A stretch of DNA of 64,000 nt. It comes from JAILLW01 sp045640525. GTDB taxonomy: Bacteria > Bacillota > Clostridia > Lachnospirales > Lachnospiraceae. Under the pieces are notes generated by a model. It made no database searches and was not told the DNA's origin. It saw only the letters and a program-made list of their open reading frames with translations. A program made the translations under genes and the position numbers. The DNA is taken from positions 1-64,000 of the forward strand of contig JAZUFE010000018.1 in the NCBI GenBank assembly GCA_045640525.1, in the 5' to 3' direction. Each line of letters opens with the position of its first letter. Positions within the stretch are counted from its first letter, which is position 1. Positions 1 to 8,201 of this stretch are shown here, piece by piece.

Positions 1-3
1 TAC

Positions 4-348
4 TTATTTTGCGAATCCACAGTCACCCTTCTCCGGCGCTTCTGCTCCGGAAACATAATGCGCATTGAATTCCATATTGATATCGCGCAGTTCCTTCTTG
101 CCGTCTATATAATCCTGATACATTTCGGCAAGTCCGGCCATACATCCATCACAACTTCCGCTGATATTCCCAATAGATTCGGCAACAATTGCCTCACGTT
201 CTTCTCTTGTAGTATCTTTAATCAAATAACCCATCTTTTCGGTAAGGCCTCCCATGCTTTTTTCGTACTCATGAAGTGTCATCGCTCCCGTCTTAAGAAA
301 CGAATTCAGCATATTAATCTGTTTTACGTATAATTCAATATTCGTCAT
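4..348 (-). CDS. hypothetical protein, 114 aa
   Basis: I do not recognise this protein. The frame is open from 402, but I place the start at the ATG at 348 because it lies one base after the stop of the upstream gene (350-352), which suggests translational coupling; the extra 18 residues would only re-read that gene in another frame. It is predicted soluble, mostly helical and acidic, with a short Cys pair (CDGC) about two thirds along and a third Cys near the end. It is the last gene of a run of small minus-strand genes (4-1464). No function is inferred. Confidence 0.55.
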   Translation of the reverse strand: MTNIELYVKQINMLNSFLKTGAMTLHEYEKSMGGLTEKMGYLIKDTTREEREAIVAESIGNISGSCDGCMAGLAEMYQDYIDGKKELRDINMEFNAHYVSGAEAPEKGDCGFAK

Positions 349-349
349 C

Positions 350-538
350 TTATCTTGCATCGGATCCGCAACACTTAATATCATGCTCTGCCCCGCTGGC
401 ATTACTCATCTTCCGAACCTGCATATATATTCTTTCAATTTCATCAATCGGAAACTTCGGAAATGCTTTGCACAATCCATCAAAATCAATTCCACATCTT
501 GCCATGCCTTCTACGGCACGCTTGTCTTGGTCGTTCAT
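350..538 (-). CDS. small hypothetical protein, 62 aa
   Basis: Unrecognised. It has four Cys residues, two of them adjacent near the C-terminus (KCCGSD), and a central helix-rich segment (DEIERIYMQV). It is placed between two other small minus-strand genes and stops one base before the next start, so it is probably co-transcribed. Its coding status rests on position and coupling rather than on any family match. Confidence 0.45.
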   Translation of the reverse strand: MNDQDKRAVEGMARCGIDFDGLCKAFPKFPIDEIERIYMQVRKMSNASGAEHDIKCCGSDAR

Positions 539-543
539 TGGTA

Positions 544-759
544 TTAATACTCCTTTGTTATTACTGCCACATCATACAATTCCTGTAAAGTATCAAGATC
601 ATCTGCGTTCTTAATCAGCATGATGTCATGAAACTCTCCTGTATGGATATTTTTAAATCCTGCCACCTGTTCATCGGAACAGATACTGCACTTAAGTATT
701 GGGCGATAATTCTCTCTATCATATTGTTCTATAGGAATTGTTTTCTTTTTTCCGAACAT
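544..759 (-). CDS. small protein with CSIC-type C-terminal domain, 71 aa
   Basis: Unrecognised by name. The last ~50 residues (KCSICSDEQVAGFKN ... ITKEY) are clearly homologous to the end of the next gene upstream (785-1204), which reads KCSICTGEQVAGFKN ... ISKEY. The shared features are two Cys spaced CxxC, an EQVAGFK core, and a terminal KEY. This gene has the domain with only a short basic N-terminus (MFGKKK) and no membrane segment. It may be a soluble partner or a duplicated copy of the membrane-bound form. Function unknown. Confidence 0.6.
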   Translation of the reverse strand: MFGKKKTIPIEQYDRENYRPILKCSICSDEQVAGFKNIHTGEFHDIMLIKNADDLDTLQELYDVAVITKEY

Positions 760-784
760 CTACTTATAAGCCATTCTAGCCTTA

Positions 785-1204
785 CTAATATTCTTTTGAA
801 ATCTTCTCAATCTGATATGCTTTCTTAAAGTACTCTATATCCTTTTCTGTTCTGACAACCATTACCTCAGTAAAATGACCATCCGTTTTATTCTTAAATC
901 CGGCAACCTGCTCTCCGGTACAGATAGAACACTTAATCACCGCAATCTGACTATCTTTATCAAAAGGAACATCCTCTGATAATTTTGATAAATAATATGG
1001 TTTCTTTCCAAAATCCTGATGCATTTCAATCGCGAATATAATTATGAATATCAGTAAAACTATTCCGCCAATTATACAAAGCAACCAAATGAATCTACCG
1101 GTAAATATCCATATTAAAAGCGGCAATATCATACCAACCAGTATACTTGCCAAAATCCATTGGCCACCGAAATGTATGGAATTGATTTTAGGAAGCATCT
1201 TCAT
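785..1204 (-). CDS. two-TM membrane protein with CSIC-type C-terminal domain, 139 aa
   Basis: Two adjacent hydrophobic segments (about residues 15-36 and 38-60) anchor the protein. The C-terminal ~50 residues carry the same CxxC/EQVAGFK/KEY domain as the 71-residue neighbour downstream, so the pair are paralogues. The gene overlaps the upstream gene by four bases (ATGA at 1201-1204), a sign of coupled translation. The two Cys could bind a metal or form a disulphide, but nothing in the sequence decides this. Confidence 0.6.
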   Translation of the reverse strand: MKMLPKINSIHFGGQWILASILVGMILPLLIWIFTGRFIWLLCIIGGIVLLIFIIIFAIEMHQDFGKKPYYLSKLSEDVPFDKDSQIAVIKCSICTGEQVAGFKNKTDGHFTEVMVVRTEKDIEYFKKAYQIEKISKEY

Positions 1205-1464
1205 ATCTTTTCACTCATAAATGCTTTCATCGGATTTACTGTCTTAGAAAGAGAAAAAATATAATCCTGTTCATTATCTATATAATCACGAAGCTGCTTA
1301 AGCTCATCCGCACTAAACCCCTTATTGCTGATTACTTTGCATCCGGGGACAACAAACTCAGCTGACTTGTCCTTATCTGTAAATAGAACATATACTCCCT
1401 TTTTATCATCATTACGCATCATCGATGAAACGCTCATCTTTACTTCACTGTTCATAATCAGCAC
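1201..1464 (-). CDS. hypothetical protein, 87 aa
   Basis: First gene of the small-gene run. It is soluble and mixed charged, with no recognisable motif. Possible starts are the first codon or the Met at residue 4. It overlaps the next gene by ATGA. The segment GVYVLFTDKDKSAEFVVPGCKV looks like a small beta-rich domain followed by a helix, but I cannot assign a family. Confidence 0.5.
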   Translation of the reverse strand: MLIMNSEVKMSVSSMMRNDDKKGVYVLFTDKDKSAEFVVPGCKVISNKGFSADELKQLRDYIDNEQDYIFSLSKTVNPMKAFMSEKI

Positions 1465-1879
1465 CCCACATTGATACCTTTATCATAGCATAACTAAGCA
1501 ATAAAAATAACATTATATGCTGAAGTAACTTTTGGGAGAATATCGGGCCTGGTCAAAATGGTCAATATATAAAAAAGGATTCTCTGATATACCCAAAAAT
1601 GTGCAAATAATCTTTATCACTAAACAAGGAGTGCCAATGTATAGATTTGACAATATAGCGAGAATCTATCAGGAGAATGGATATACTCTGATTGAACGAC
1701 CATGACGATCCGAAACTGGGGTAAGGTCTATGTTGAACTTCAAATCATGTATGAAGGAAGACTTCCTGAATAATAAAAAATCTCTCTGACTTTGTTCTTA
1801 TGGACAGAGCCAGAGAGCCTTAGTGCGATTATCTTCCAAATTAATATGCCAAGCTATAAACCATGCAAACGGGAAGTTA
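1465..1879. other. 415-bp gap with two overlapping mini-ORFs
   Basis: No standard gene is visible here. On the plus strand a good Shine-Dalgarno (AAGGAG, 1626-1631) precedes an ATG at 1637. That ORF is 22 codons (1637-1705), and its TGA overlaps the ATG of a 23-codon ORF (1702-1773). Either these are two coupled leader-size peptides or one ~45-residue gene split by a frameshift. The remainder is A+T-rich spacer plus the terminator at 1782-1817. Confidence 0.3.
1771..1817 (-). terminator. rho-independent terminator of the C39-like gene
   Basis: A 16-bp stem (1782-1797 with 1802-1817, one mismatch and two G-T pairs) has a TTAT loop and is followed, on the minus strand, by a run of six T (1781-1776). 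It lies about 60 bases past the stop of the minus-strand gene at 1880. Confidence 0.8.
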
Positions 1880-2476
1880 TCATTTTCTCACTACCCTGAT
1901 GGCGACGTTATGGTTATGACCATCAGTCTTCCACAGTTCCTTAAAAGTATCTGTCTTAATCTTTCGATTATAATGATCACCCTTCTCGTTTGCATATATG
2001 CCGACTGATTCTGCGGCATATATATATTCATCATCATAACCGACAATAGGCAGAAAATGCAGAAGCGAATTGCCGGGTGCTATCTCCATCCCTACAATAA
2101 CAGGCACTCCTTTGCTGATTTCATACTTAAGTGCCGCCAAAGAAATCATACCGGACTCCAGTTCATACCCGTACCGTTCTACACCTGCCTGCATCGCCTC
2201 ATAAGGTACAGAGCCATCCTTGCCCTTAGGTTCCAGCGAATCATAGAATTCTTTAGAATCAACATCTTCACCCAGACTTCGAAGCACATATGCTGTTGAA
2301 TATGCACCACACTCATACCTGTACTGCTTCTGTATCTCATTCTCGGTCGTGATCATGTATTCAGAAGGTGCATTGACACGGTAGAACAGTTCCTGACCGC
2401 CAAATATCAATGCAACTGTCAAAATGACACCCAATAAAAATATAATAAAAATTCTGATTATCTTCTTGATATTCAC
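1880..2476 (-). CDS. membrane-anchored C39-like (papain-fold) peptidase family protein, 198 aa
   Basis: The N-terminus is a short basic stretch followed by a hydrophobic segment (about residues 6-28), so the protein is probably an outward-facing anchored or secreted enzyme. The mature part has a peptidase C39-like arrangement: a Gln/Tyr-rich lead into the Cys at residue 56 (YECGAYSTAYVLRSLG), then LHFLPIVGYDDEYIYAAES, giving the His and the Asp/Asn partner. This is the fold of bacteriocin-processing and cell-surface papain-like peptidases. No bacteriocin precursor or transporter is next to it, so the substrate is unknown. A terminator follows directly, so it is probably monocistronic. Confidence 0.7.
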   Translation of the reverse strand: MNIKKIIRIFIIFLLGVILTVALIFGGQELFYRVNAPSEYMITTENEIQKQYRYECGAYSTAYVLRSLGEDVDSKEFYDSLEPKGKDGSVPYEAMQAGVERYGYELESGMISLAALKYEISKGVPVIVGMEIAPGNSLLHFLPIVGYDDEYIYAAESVGIYANEKGDHYNRKIKTDTFKELWKTDGHNHNVAIRVVRK

Positions 2477-2588
2477 GACTCCAATCCCCGTTCAATTCTA
2501 GGTTATATTCAAAGTTATTATTTCCTTAAGTCCTTCTGACATATTTGGTCCCATTGTTCGATTTTTGAACCCCTAACCCCGTCCCCAA

Positions 2589-2625
2589 GGGGGCCAAAGG
2601 GGCCAAAGGGGGCCAAGGGCCAAGC
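2589..2625. repeat. short GGGGCCAA array directly after glgA
   Basis: Four consecutive degenerate units of the form G(3-5)CCAA(A) fill the space between the glgA stop codon and the following CCCCGTCCCC-type sequence. The array begins immediately next to the glgA stop at 2626-2628. It can pair with the C-rich segment at 2570-2587, so it may act as a terminator-like structure, although no T-run follows. Confidence 0.6.
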
Positions 2626-4074
2626 CTATCCTTCTATCAGCCAAGTATACATCTCCGTATACTTCTTCGCGCTTACATCCCAGCTAAAATCTGCTGCCAT
2701 GGCGCGATCAATTATCTTATTCCACTCACGCTTCTTATCGTAGAAAATCTTCTCGGCGTAACGAATAGTACCGAGCATTTCGTGAGCATTGTAGTTTAGG
2801 AACGAGAATCCCGTTCCTAAAGATTCGTATTCGTTGTACGGTTCAACCGTATCCTTAAGACCACCGGTTTCACGTACAATAGGTACGGTTCCGTATCTTA
2901 ATGCCATAAGCTGCGACAGACCGCAAGGTTCAAATAATGAAGGCATTAAGAATGCATCGGCTGCAGCATATATCTTATGTGAGAGTTCGTCTGAATAGAA
3001 TATATTGGCAGAAACCTTGTCGTTATACTTCCAGTCGAAGTGTCTGAACATATTCTCATATCGTTCTTCGCCTGTTCCCAGAACAACAATCTGAACCTGA
3101 TCCTGGCAAAGCTCATCCATAATATACGCAATCAAATCGAATCCCTTTTGATCCGTAAGACGTGATACTATACCAATCATCATCTTCTTCTCATCAACTT
3201 CCAGACCTAATTCTTTTTGCAATGCTGTCTTATTCTTTAATTTTTCTTTTCGGAAGTTAACAGCATTGTATGGGTGCGCAAGATACTTATCCTTTTCAGG
3301 ATTGAAACTCTCATAATCAATTCCGTTAACAATACCTCTAAGGTCGTTGGCACGTGCTCTGAGCAATCCGTCCAAATGTTCACCGTAGAACTCCGTCTTA
3401 ATCTCATCGGCATACGTTTGCGAAACGGTTGTAATTGCATCAGCATATACCAAGCCTCCCTTTAACAGGTTGGCATCCTGGAATGCTTCAAGTTTATCGG
3501 AGGTAAAGAAATAGTCGGGTAACCCTGTTATATCCTTAACATCCTGCACGCCCCATTTGCCCTGGAACTTAAGATTATGAATTGTCATAACAGACTTGAT
3601 GCCACGGAAGAATTCATTACCCTGGAATCTCTCCTTCAAATATACCGGTACAAGTCCTGTCTGCCAGTCATGACAATGAATGATATTCGGTCTGAAATTA
3701 ATCAGCGGAAGAATTGAGAGCGCTGCCTTGGAGAAGAATGCGAACTTCTCGATTTCATAAAGCGCATTGTCACCATATGGTCCGAAACCACCGAAAAACA
3801 TTTCATTATCAATAAAATAGTACTTAATTCCGTCCACTTCGGCTTTAAGCACACCTACATACTCATTTTTCCAATGAAAATCCATGTAGAAATGCGTTAC
3901 ATATTCAAGCTTATCCTTGAATTCTTGCTTCATGCATGTATATTTCGGAAGGACAACTCTAACATCAAAGTATTCTTTATCTATCGCTTTAGGCAAAGAT
4001 CCGACAACATCTGCCAAACCTCCTGTCTTAATAAAAGGCACACCTTCTGATGCTACGAACAGTATGTTTTTCAT
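2626..4074 (-). CDS. glgA: glycogen synthase (ADP-glucose, GT5), 482 aa
   Basis: Transfers glucose from ADP-glucose to the growing alpha-1,4 glucan in glycogen synthesis. The N-terminus MKNILFVASEGVPFIKTGGLADVVG is the GT5 signature, with the substrate-binding KTGGLAD motif. The C-terminal half carries LFEPCGLSQLMALRYGTVP and ETGGLKDTV, the nucleotide-sugar site of GT-B enzymes. The frame is open to 4119, but I chose the ATG at 4074 because GGAG sits eight bases upstream and because family members begin here. A GCTTTTGC hairpin (4089-4109) lies just upstream of the start. No other glg genes are in the window. Length is normal for the family. Confidence 0.95.
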   Translation of the reverse strand: MKNILFVASEGVPFIKTGGLADVVGSLPKAIDKEYFDVRVVLPKYTCMKQEFKDKLEYVTHFYMDFHWKNEYVGVLKAEVDGIKYYFIDNEMFFGGFGPYGDNALYEIEKFAFFSKAALSILPLINFRPNIIHCHDWQTGLVPVYLKERFQGNEFFRGIKSVMTIHNLKFQGKWGVQDVKDITGLPDYFFTSDKLEAFQDANLLKGGLVYADAITTVSQTYADEIKTEFYGEHLDGLLRARANDLRGIVNGIDYESFNPEKDKYLAHPYNAVNFRKEKLKNKTALQKELGLEVDEKKMMIGIVSRLTDQKGFDLIAYIMDELCQDQVQIVVLGTGEERYENMFRHFDWKYNDKVSANIFYSDELSHKIYAAADAFLMPSLFEPCGLSQLMALRYGTVPIVRETGGLKDTVEPYNEYESLGTGFSFLNYNAHEMLGTIRYAEKIFYDKKREWNKIIDRAMAADFSWDVSAKKYTEMYTWLIEG

Positions 4075-4135
4075 CCAATCTCCATTCTGCTTTTGCCACG
4101 CGCAAAAGCTCATCTCCAACCATAATAAATTCTTT

Positions 4136-4197
4136 ACTCAATTATCTCCCAATGCTCATATCCATTACTCAATTATACCCCAACACTCATATCCATT
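4136..4197. repeat. 31-bp tandem duplication covering the ldcA stop codon
   Basis: Two adjacent 31-bp units, 4136-4166 and 4167-4197, differ at four positions. The upstream unit (4167-4197) encodes the last residues and stop of the S66 carboxypeptidase gene. The other repeats the same tail beyond the stop, again ending in a stop codon in frame. This is a duplicated gene end. Confidence 0.8.
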
Positions 4198-5219
4198 ACA
4201 AGATTTTGCCCTTTAAGTGTAACCTTGGCACATGCACCGTTAATTATCGGCATTGCCGGTGAAACATGACCTATATCCGCATCGATAATCACCGGTACAT
4301 TATGATCGTACAACGTATGCTTCAATACCGCATCAACATAATTGAGCCCCATTATCTCCTCCGGATGTATGGGACGCCCGAAAATGAAACCCTTCGCATT
4401 TTCAAACCATCCTGCCTCATTCATCTTCCACAATGCCCGTCGAAGCGACAGCACATTCAAATCGCAGGCTTCAAGATACCATATTATTCCGTCATTCTTA
4501 TATTTTTGATTAAACTGTTTCACATAATCGAAGCGTGTTCCTACCAAGCCTTCAAGGATATCTATGCAGCCTCCCAGTAATCTTCCTTCGATAAAGATAT
4601 CATCCGCCGGATCGGTTCCGCTCTCCGGCTTCCATCCCACGATATGAGTCGGCTCCGTACAATTGAATCCCTCATACGGATGTTCCTCATCGACCAATGA
4701 CTCGATTTGAAATTTATCATAGTTGCCAACTTTTAAGTTTCGCCCCGTCAAAACATCAATGGCATCATATAATGACTTGTGCCATTCCCTCATTCCAAAG
4801 GCAGCTGCATTCGGTCCGTACACCGAAGCCGTATCCGCCATGGTTGTCAAAAGGAACGAGAAATTGGTATTATCCGAATAACCCATAAACCACTTCGGAG
4901 CAGCATTTTGAATTTGAACGAAATCAACAAGCGAAATCGTCTCACACATCAATTCTCCGCCTCCGCATGATATGAGGACATTGCTGTCTTGGTTGACATA
5001 ATATCGTGTCAATTCGTCAGCACACGCCTCCGGTGTATTGCTGATTCCAACCCCTTTACCCTCGTAGCAGTTCGGTCCTAGGTTAACATAATAACCCATA
5101 TCTTTAAACCTATTTAATGCGGCATCGAATCTTTCACGATATGGTGATATATTACAGCCAAACGACGGTGCCACAAACCCTATGGTATCACCGGGCTTTA
5201 AAAATTCAGGATATCTCAT
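4173..5219 (-). CDS. S66 family LD-carboxypeptidase / MccF-like protein, 348 aa
   Basis: Serine peptidase of the S66 family. Members either trim the terminal D-Ala from murein tetrapeptides (LdcA) or cleave microcin C (MccF). The nucleophile motif GYSDNT is at residues 113-118 (Ser115), after ISCGGGE at 84-89. The Glu and His of the triad are expected in WYLEACDLN and the DIGHVSPAMP segment near the end. The 348-residue length with an insertion after residue 175 is closer to the MccF branch than to classic LdcA, so the substrate is open. The start overlaps the recN stop by four bases (ATGA). Two copies of the window-wide GTTNACATAA motif lie inside it (4992 and 5082), both encoding YYVN or YVN. 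Confidence 0.85.
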   Translation of the reverse strand: MRYPEFLKPGDTIGFVAPSFGCNISPYRERFDAALNRFKDMGYYVNLGPNCYEGKGVGISNTPEACADELTRYYVNQDSNVLISCGGGELMCETISLVDFVQIQNAAPKWFMGYSDNTNFSFLLTTMADTASVYGPNAAAFGMREWHKSLYDAIDVLTGRNLKVGNYDKFQIESLVDEEHPYEGFNCTEPTHIVGWKPESGTDPADDIFIEGRLLGGCIDILEGLVGTRFDYVKQFNQKYKNDGIIWYLEACDLNVLSLRRALWKMNEAGWFENAKGFIFGRPIHPEEIMGLNYVDAVLKHTLYDHNVPVIIDADIGHVSPAMPIINGACAKVTLKGQNLVMDMSVGV

Positions 5220-6895
5220 TTTGCCCCCTTGGCTTTCTTTCTCAAATCTTTGGCATTGGCGATTGCCGTATCCGTAAGTTCATCCGCGCCGAGCATCCTG
5301 GCCAGTTCATTAATCGAACCCTCTTCATTCAGGAACTCTATATTTGTAACCGTTCTGTTATCAACAACATTCTTTTGAATAAGGAAATGAGCATCTGCCA
5401 TTGCCGCTATCTGCGGAAGATGCGTAATGCAGATAATTTGATGATTACGTGCAAGTCGACCCATTTTCTCAGCCACCTTGTATGCCGTAACACCGCTTAT
5501 TCCCGAATCAATTTCATCAAATACCAACGTTGATAAATCCCTGGAATCTGCGAACACGCTCTTAAAGGCCAACATAATACGTGACAGTTCACCACCGGAT
5601 GCTATGTTCTGCATAGGACGCAAATCCTCGCCCGGATTCATTGATATCAAAAATTCAACGTCGTCATATCCGTTTTGAGTTATGTTAACCTCATTCGGGG
5701 TAATCTTTATTTCAAGTCTGACATCAAGAAAATTCAATTCCTTCAATGCCTGAATAAGTTCCGCCTGCAACACTTTCGATGCTTCTACACGCATTTGCGA
5801 TACCTTTTGACACAAAGATATAAGTTCCGCATACGTGTCATCTATTTCTTTATTCAATTTCAGAAGATAAGCTTCGAAGTTTTGAAGTTTCTCTATCTTA
5901 GCGTTCTTCTCATCCAGCACTTCCAATATCCGAGCTATCGAGTTTCCATATTTATCCTTCAGTCTATTAATCAAATTCAATCGCTCTTCAACATTTCGAA
6001 ATTCCTCTTCATCGAAATTAAGTGAAGACTCATAACCTGCCAGACTTCGATTAAAATCCATAAGCAAATCTTCTATGGTACTCAGCATCTCACACAGTTT
6101 GGATGCTTCCTCATCATATGCACTGATTGGATTGAGCTTGGACAAGCCATGCCCTATAAGCATCTGCGCATTATATTCGTTTCCTTCACCGGTCAGTTCA
6201 TGTGCCTGGGCAACCGCACTCATAATTTTTTGAACGTTGCCAAGAAAACGGTATCTATTCTCAAGTTCCTCGTCTTCACCATCTTTAAGTGAAGCATCGG
6301 CAATCTCTTTTACTTCAAAGCCAAGCAGTTCAAGTTCACGATTTCTGACACTCTCGTCAGTTTGTTCTTCATCCCTTTTGGCCGTCAGTTCTTTATACTT
6401 ATCAAGCTTAAGTCTTAGTTTTTCAAGGCACGAAAAAACATCATTCCCCGCATACTCATCAAGCATCTTAGAATACGTTGATGCCTTAAGCAAAGATTGA
6501 TGTTCGTGTTGACCGTACATATTCAGCAAAACAGCGGCCAATTCCTTCAATTGTCCAACTGAAACAGTCTCACCGTTAACGCGGCAGACTGACTTACCTG
6601 TCATTATTTTTCTTTGTAGCAGAAGTTCTCCGTCATCAGAAACGTCAAGATCCAGTTCACGCACCTTCTTAATCTGATCTTCATCCAAAGTAAATGACAG
6701 CTCTATAAGTGAACTGTCCCTTCCGCTTCGTATCACATCCGCAGATGCCTTTGCTCCCAAAGCCAAATTGATTGAGCCGAGTATTATTGACTTACCGGCT
6801 CCCGTTTCTCCCGAAAGAACATTAAAACCCTGTTTGAAAGAAACATCGGCTTCCTCAATCAAGGCTAAATCTTTAACATGCAGATTCTCTAACAA
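5216..6895 (-). CDS. recN: DNA repair protein RecN, 559 aa
   Basis: SMC-like ATPase acting early in double-strand break repair. Walker A GETGAGKS is at residues 29-36, and near the end are the signature ASGGELSRIMLAFKS and Walker B LVFDEIDSGISG, then ITHLPQIAAMAD. A long helical coiled-coil region lies between. Length is typical. It lies in the conserved order recN-argR-nadK-tlyA and overlaps the downstream gene by ATGA. One GTTNACATAA core copy lies in the coding sequence at 5681-5689. Confidence 0.97.
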   Translation of the reverse strand: MLENLHVKDLALIEEADVSFKQGFNVLSGETGAGKSIILGSINLALGAKASADVIRSGRDSSLIELSFTLDEDQIKKVRELDLDVSDDGELLLQRKIMTGKSVCRVNGETVSVGQLKELAAVLLNMYGQHEHQSLLKASTYSKMLDEYAGNDVFSCLEKLRLKLDKYKELTAKRDEEQTDESVRNRELELLGFEVKEIADASLKDGEDEELENRYRFLGNVQKIMSAVAQAHELTGEGNEYNAQMLIGHGLSKLNPISAYDEEASKLCEMLSTIEDLLMDFNRSLAGYESSLNFDEEEFRNVEERLNLINRLKDKYGNSIARILEVLDEKNAKIEKLQNFEAYLLKLNKEIDDTYAELISLCQKVSQMRVEASKVLQAELIQALKELNFLDVRLEIKITPNEVNITQNGYDDVEFLISMNPGEDLRPMQNIASGGELSRIMLAFKSVFADSRDLSTLVFDEIDSGISGVTAYKVAEKMGRLARNHQIICITHLPQIAAMADAHFLIQKNVVDNRTVTNIEFLNEEGSINELARMLGADELTDTAIANAKDLRKKAKGAK

Positions 6896-6897
6896 AA

Positions 6898-7350
6898 TCA
6901 GCCCTCCAAAGTACTTATTATTTCTTCAGCCACTTCCTGGGCATCCTTATTGCTCTTAAGTGCCATCATTATTGTATCATCTCCGGCAATTGACCCTACT
7001 ATCTGGTTGAATTTCATTGAATCAATAGCTGCTGCCACAGCCATGGCCATACCGGAAACTGTCTTAACTACCAAAATATTCTGCGCCGTATCCATGGAAA
7101 CATATCCATCCCTAAGTACACGCATATATTTTTCGGAGAGAAAATGCTCCGATTCCATAATAAGTGCATACTTAAAGCCACCATCTTTCTTGGAAATCTT
7201 GGTAAGCTTCATTTCATGAATATCTCTTGATACCGTAGCCTGGGTCACTGCGAACCCGCTTTCGTTCAGCATTCTTGCAAGATCATCCTGAGTATCAATC
7301 TCGTAATTTTCGATAAGTTCCCTAATTTTCGCGTGTCTTTCTCTTTTCAT
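6898..7350 (-). CDS. argR: arginine repressor ArgR/AhrC, 150 aa
   Basis: Arginine-sensing transcription factor for arginine synthesis and catabolism genes. The N-terminal winged helix is seen in RHAKIRELIENYEIDTQDDLARML and VSRDIHEMKLTKI. The C-terminal hexamerisation and arginine-binding domain includes GSIAGDDTIMMAL. The start is taken at MKRERHAK (7350); an ATG two codons earlier is also possible. It is tightly packed between nadK and recN, the usual place in Clostridia. Confidence 0.95.
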   Translation of the reverse strand: MKRERHAKIRELIENYEIDTQDDLARMLNESGFAVTQATVSRDIHEMKLTKISKKDGGFKYALIMESEHFLSEKYMRVLRDGYVSMDTAQNILVVKTVSGMAMAVAAAIDSMKFNQIVGSIAGDDTIMMALKSNKDAQEVAEEIISTLEG

Positions 7351-7352
7351 TA

Positions 7353-8201
7353 TCAACCCTCTAATTTATTGTGAAGTGTTTCCAGGAAACTCTCTTCTTT
7401 TAGCTTAATAATCTTGGTTGTCTTCTCGGATCTTCGAATGGTAATACTGTCTCCCGTTTTGATTTCCACCTTCTTGGAGCCGTCAAAGACCGCTACCATA
7501 TGCTGCTCTCTACCGTATCTGTCTTCTTCTACATCGATTCTTATTGAATCATCCGAAGAAAAGACGATTCCTCTGTTATACATTGAATGAGGTGACACCG
7601 GTGTCAGTACCATGGTGTTTGCGGTCGGATTTACTATAGGACCGCCTGCCGACAAATTATATCCCGTAGATCCTGTAGGTGTTGAGACAATCACCCCGTC
7701 TGCTTGATATCTGTGAAGAAACATACCGTTAACATATACACAAAGATATACTATCTGCATAGGTTCGGATCCCGTAATAACTATCTCATTCAAAGCTCTC
7801 GAATCGCATATTACCTTACCGGATGATACGATATTTCCGTATATCATCATTCGCGGCTCGACTATATAATCATCTGCCATCATCATATCGAGTGCATGAT
7901 ATATATCTGCTTTATCTGCTGCCGCAAGATATCCCAACGTTCCCAGATTAATTCCAAGAAACGGTATCTTGATATCCGCAAGATCTATTGATGCCTGAAG
8001 CAAAGTTCCGTCACCGCCCAGTACAACCACACACTCCGAATCACTTGGAACATCCTTACTTTCTATATGTCCGTCGGATGAATTCGAAGCCGAAAACAAT
8101 ACGCACTTGGCTCCCTTAACCTCAAGATACTCTTTAATTTTTGATTGAAACGAAACAGCTTCCGCTTTACTGCTGTTGGCTATTACGAAGAAATTCTTCA
8201 T
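7353..8201 (-). CDS. nadK: NAD kinase, 282 aa
   Basis: Phosphorylates NAD to NADP. The sequence has the diacylglycerol-kinase-like motif GGDGTLLQA, then NEIVI and the glycine-rich VSTPTGSTGYNLSAGGPIV. The start is taken at MKNFFVIANS (8201). Further upstream the frame enters the tlyA end, so the two genes overlap by about 35 bases. Size and order are typical. Confidence 0.95.
   Translation of the reverse strand: MKNFFVIANSSKAEAVSFQSKIKEYLEVKGAKCVLFSASNSSDGHIESKDVPSDSECVVVLGGDGTLLQASIDLADIKIPFLGINLGTLGYLAAADKADIYHALDMMMADDYIVEPRMMIYGNIVSSGKVICDSRALNEIVITGSEPMQIVYLCVYVNGMFLHRYQADGVIVSTPTGSTGYNLSAGGPIVNPTANTMVLTPVSPHSMYNRGIVFSSDDSIRIDVEEDRYGREQHMVAVFDGSKKVEIKTGDSITIRRSEKTTKIIKLKEESFLETLHNKLEG

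Noticed and set aside
4089..4109. GCTTTTGC hairpin as terminator of the S66 gene
   Set aside because: No T-run follows on the minus strand and it is only 15 bases before the glgA start; it more likely affects glgA translation, if anything.
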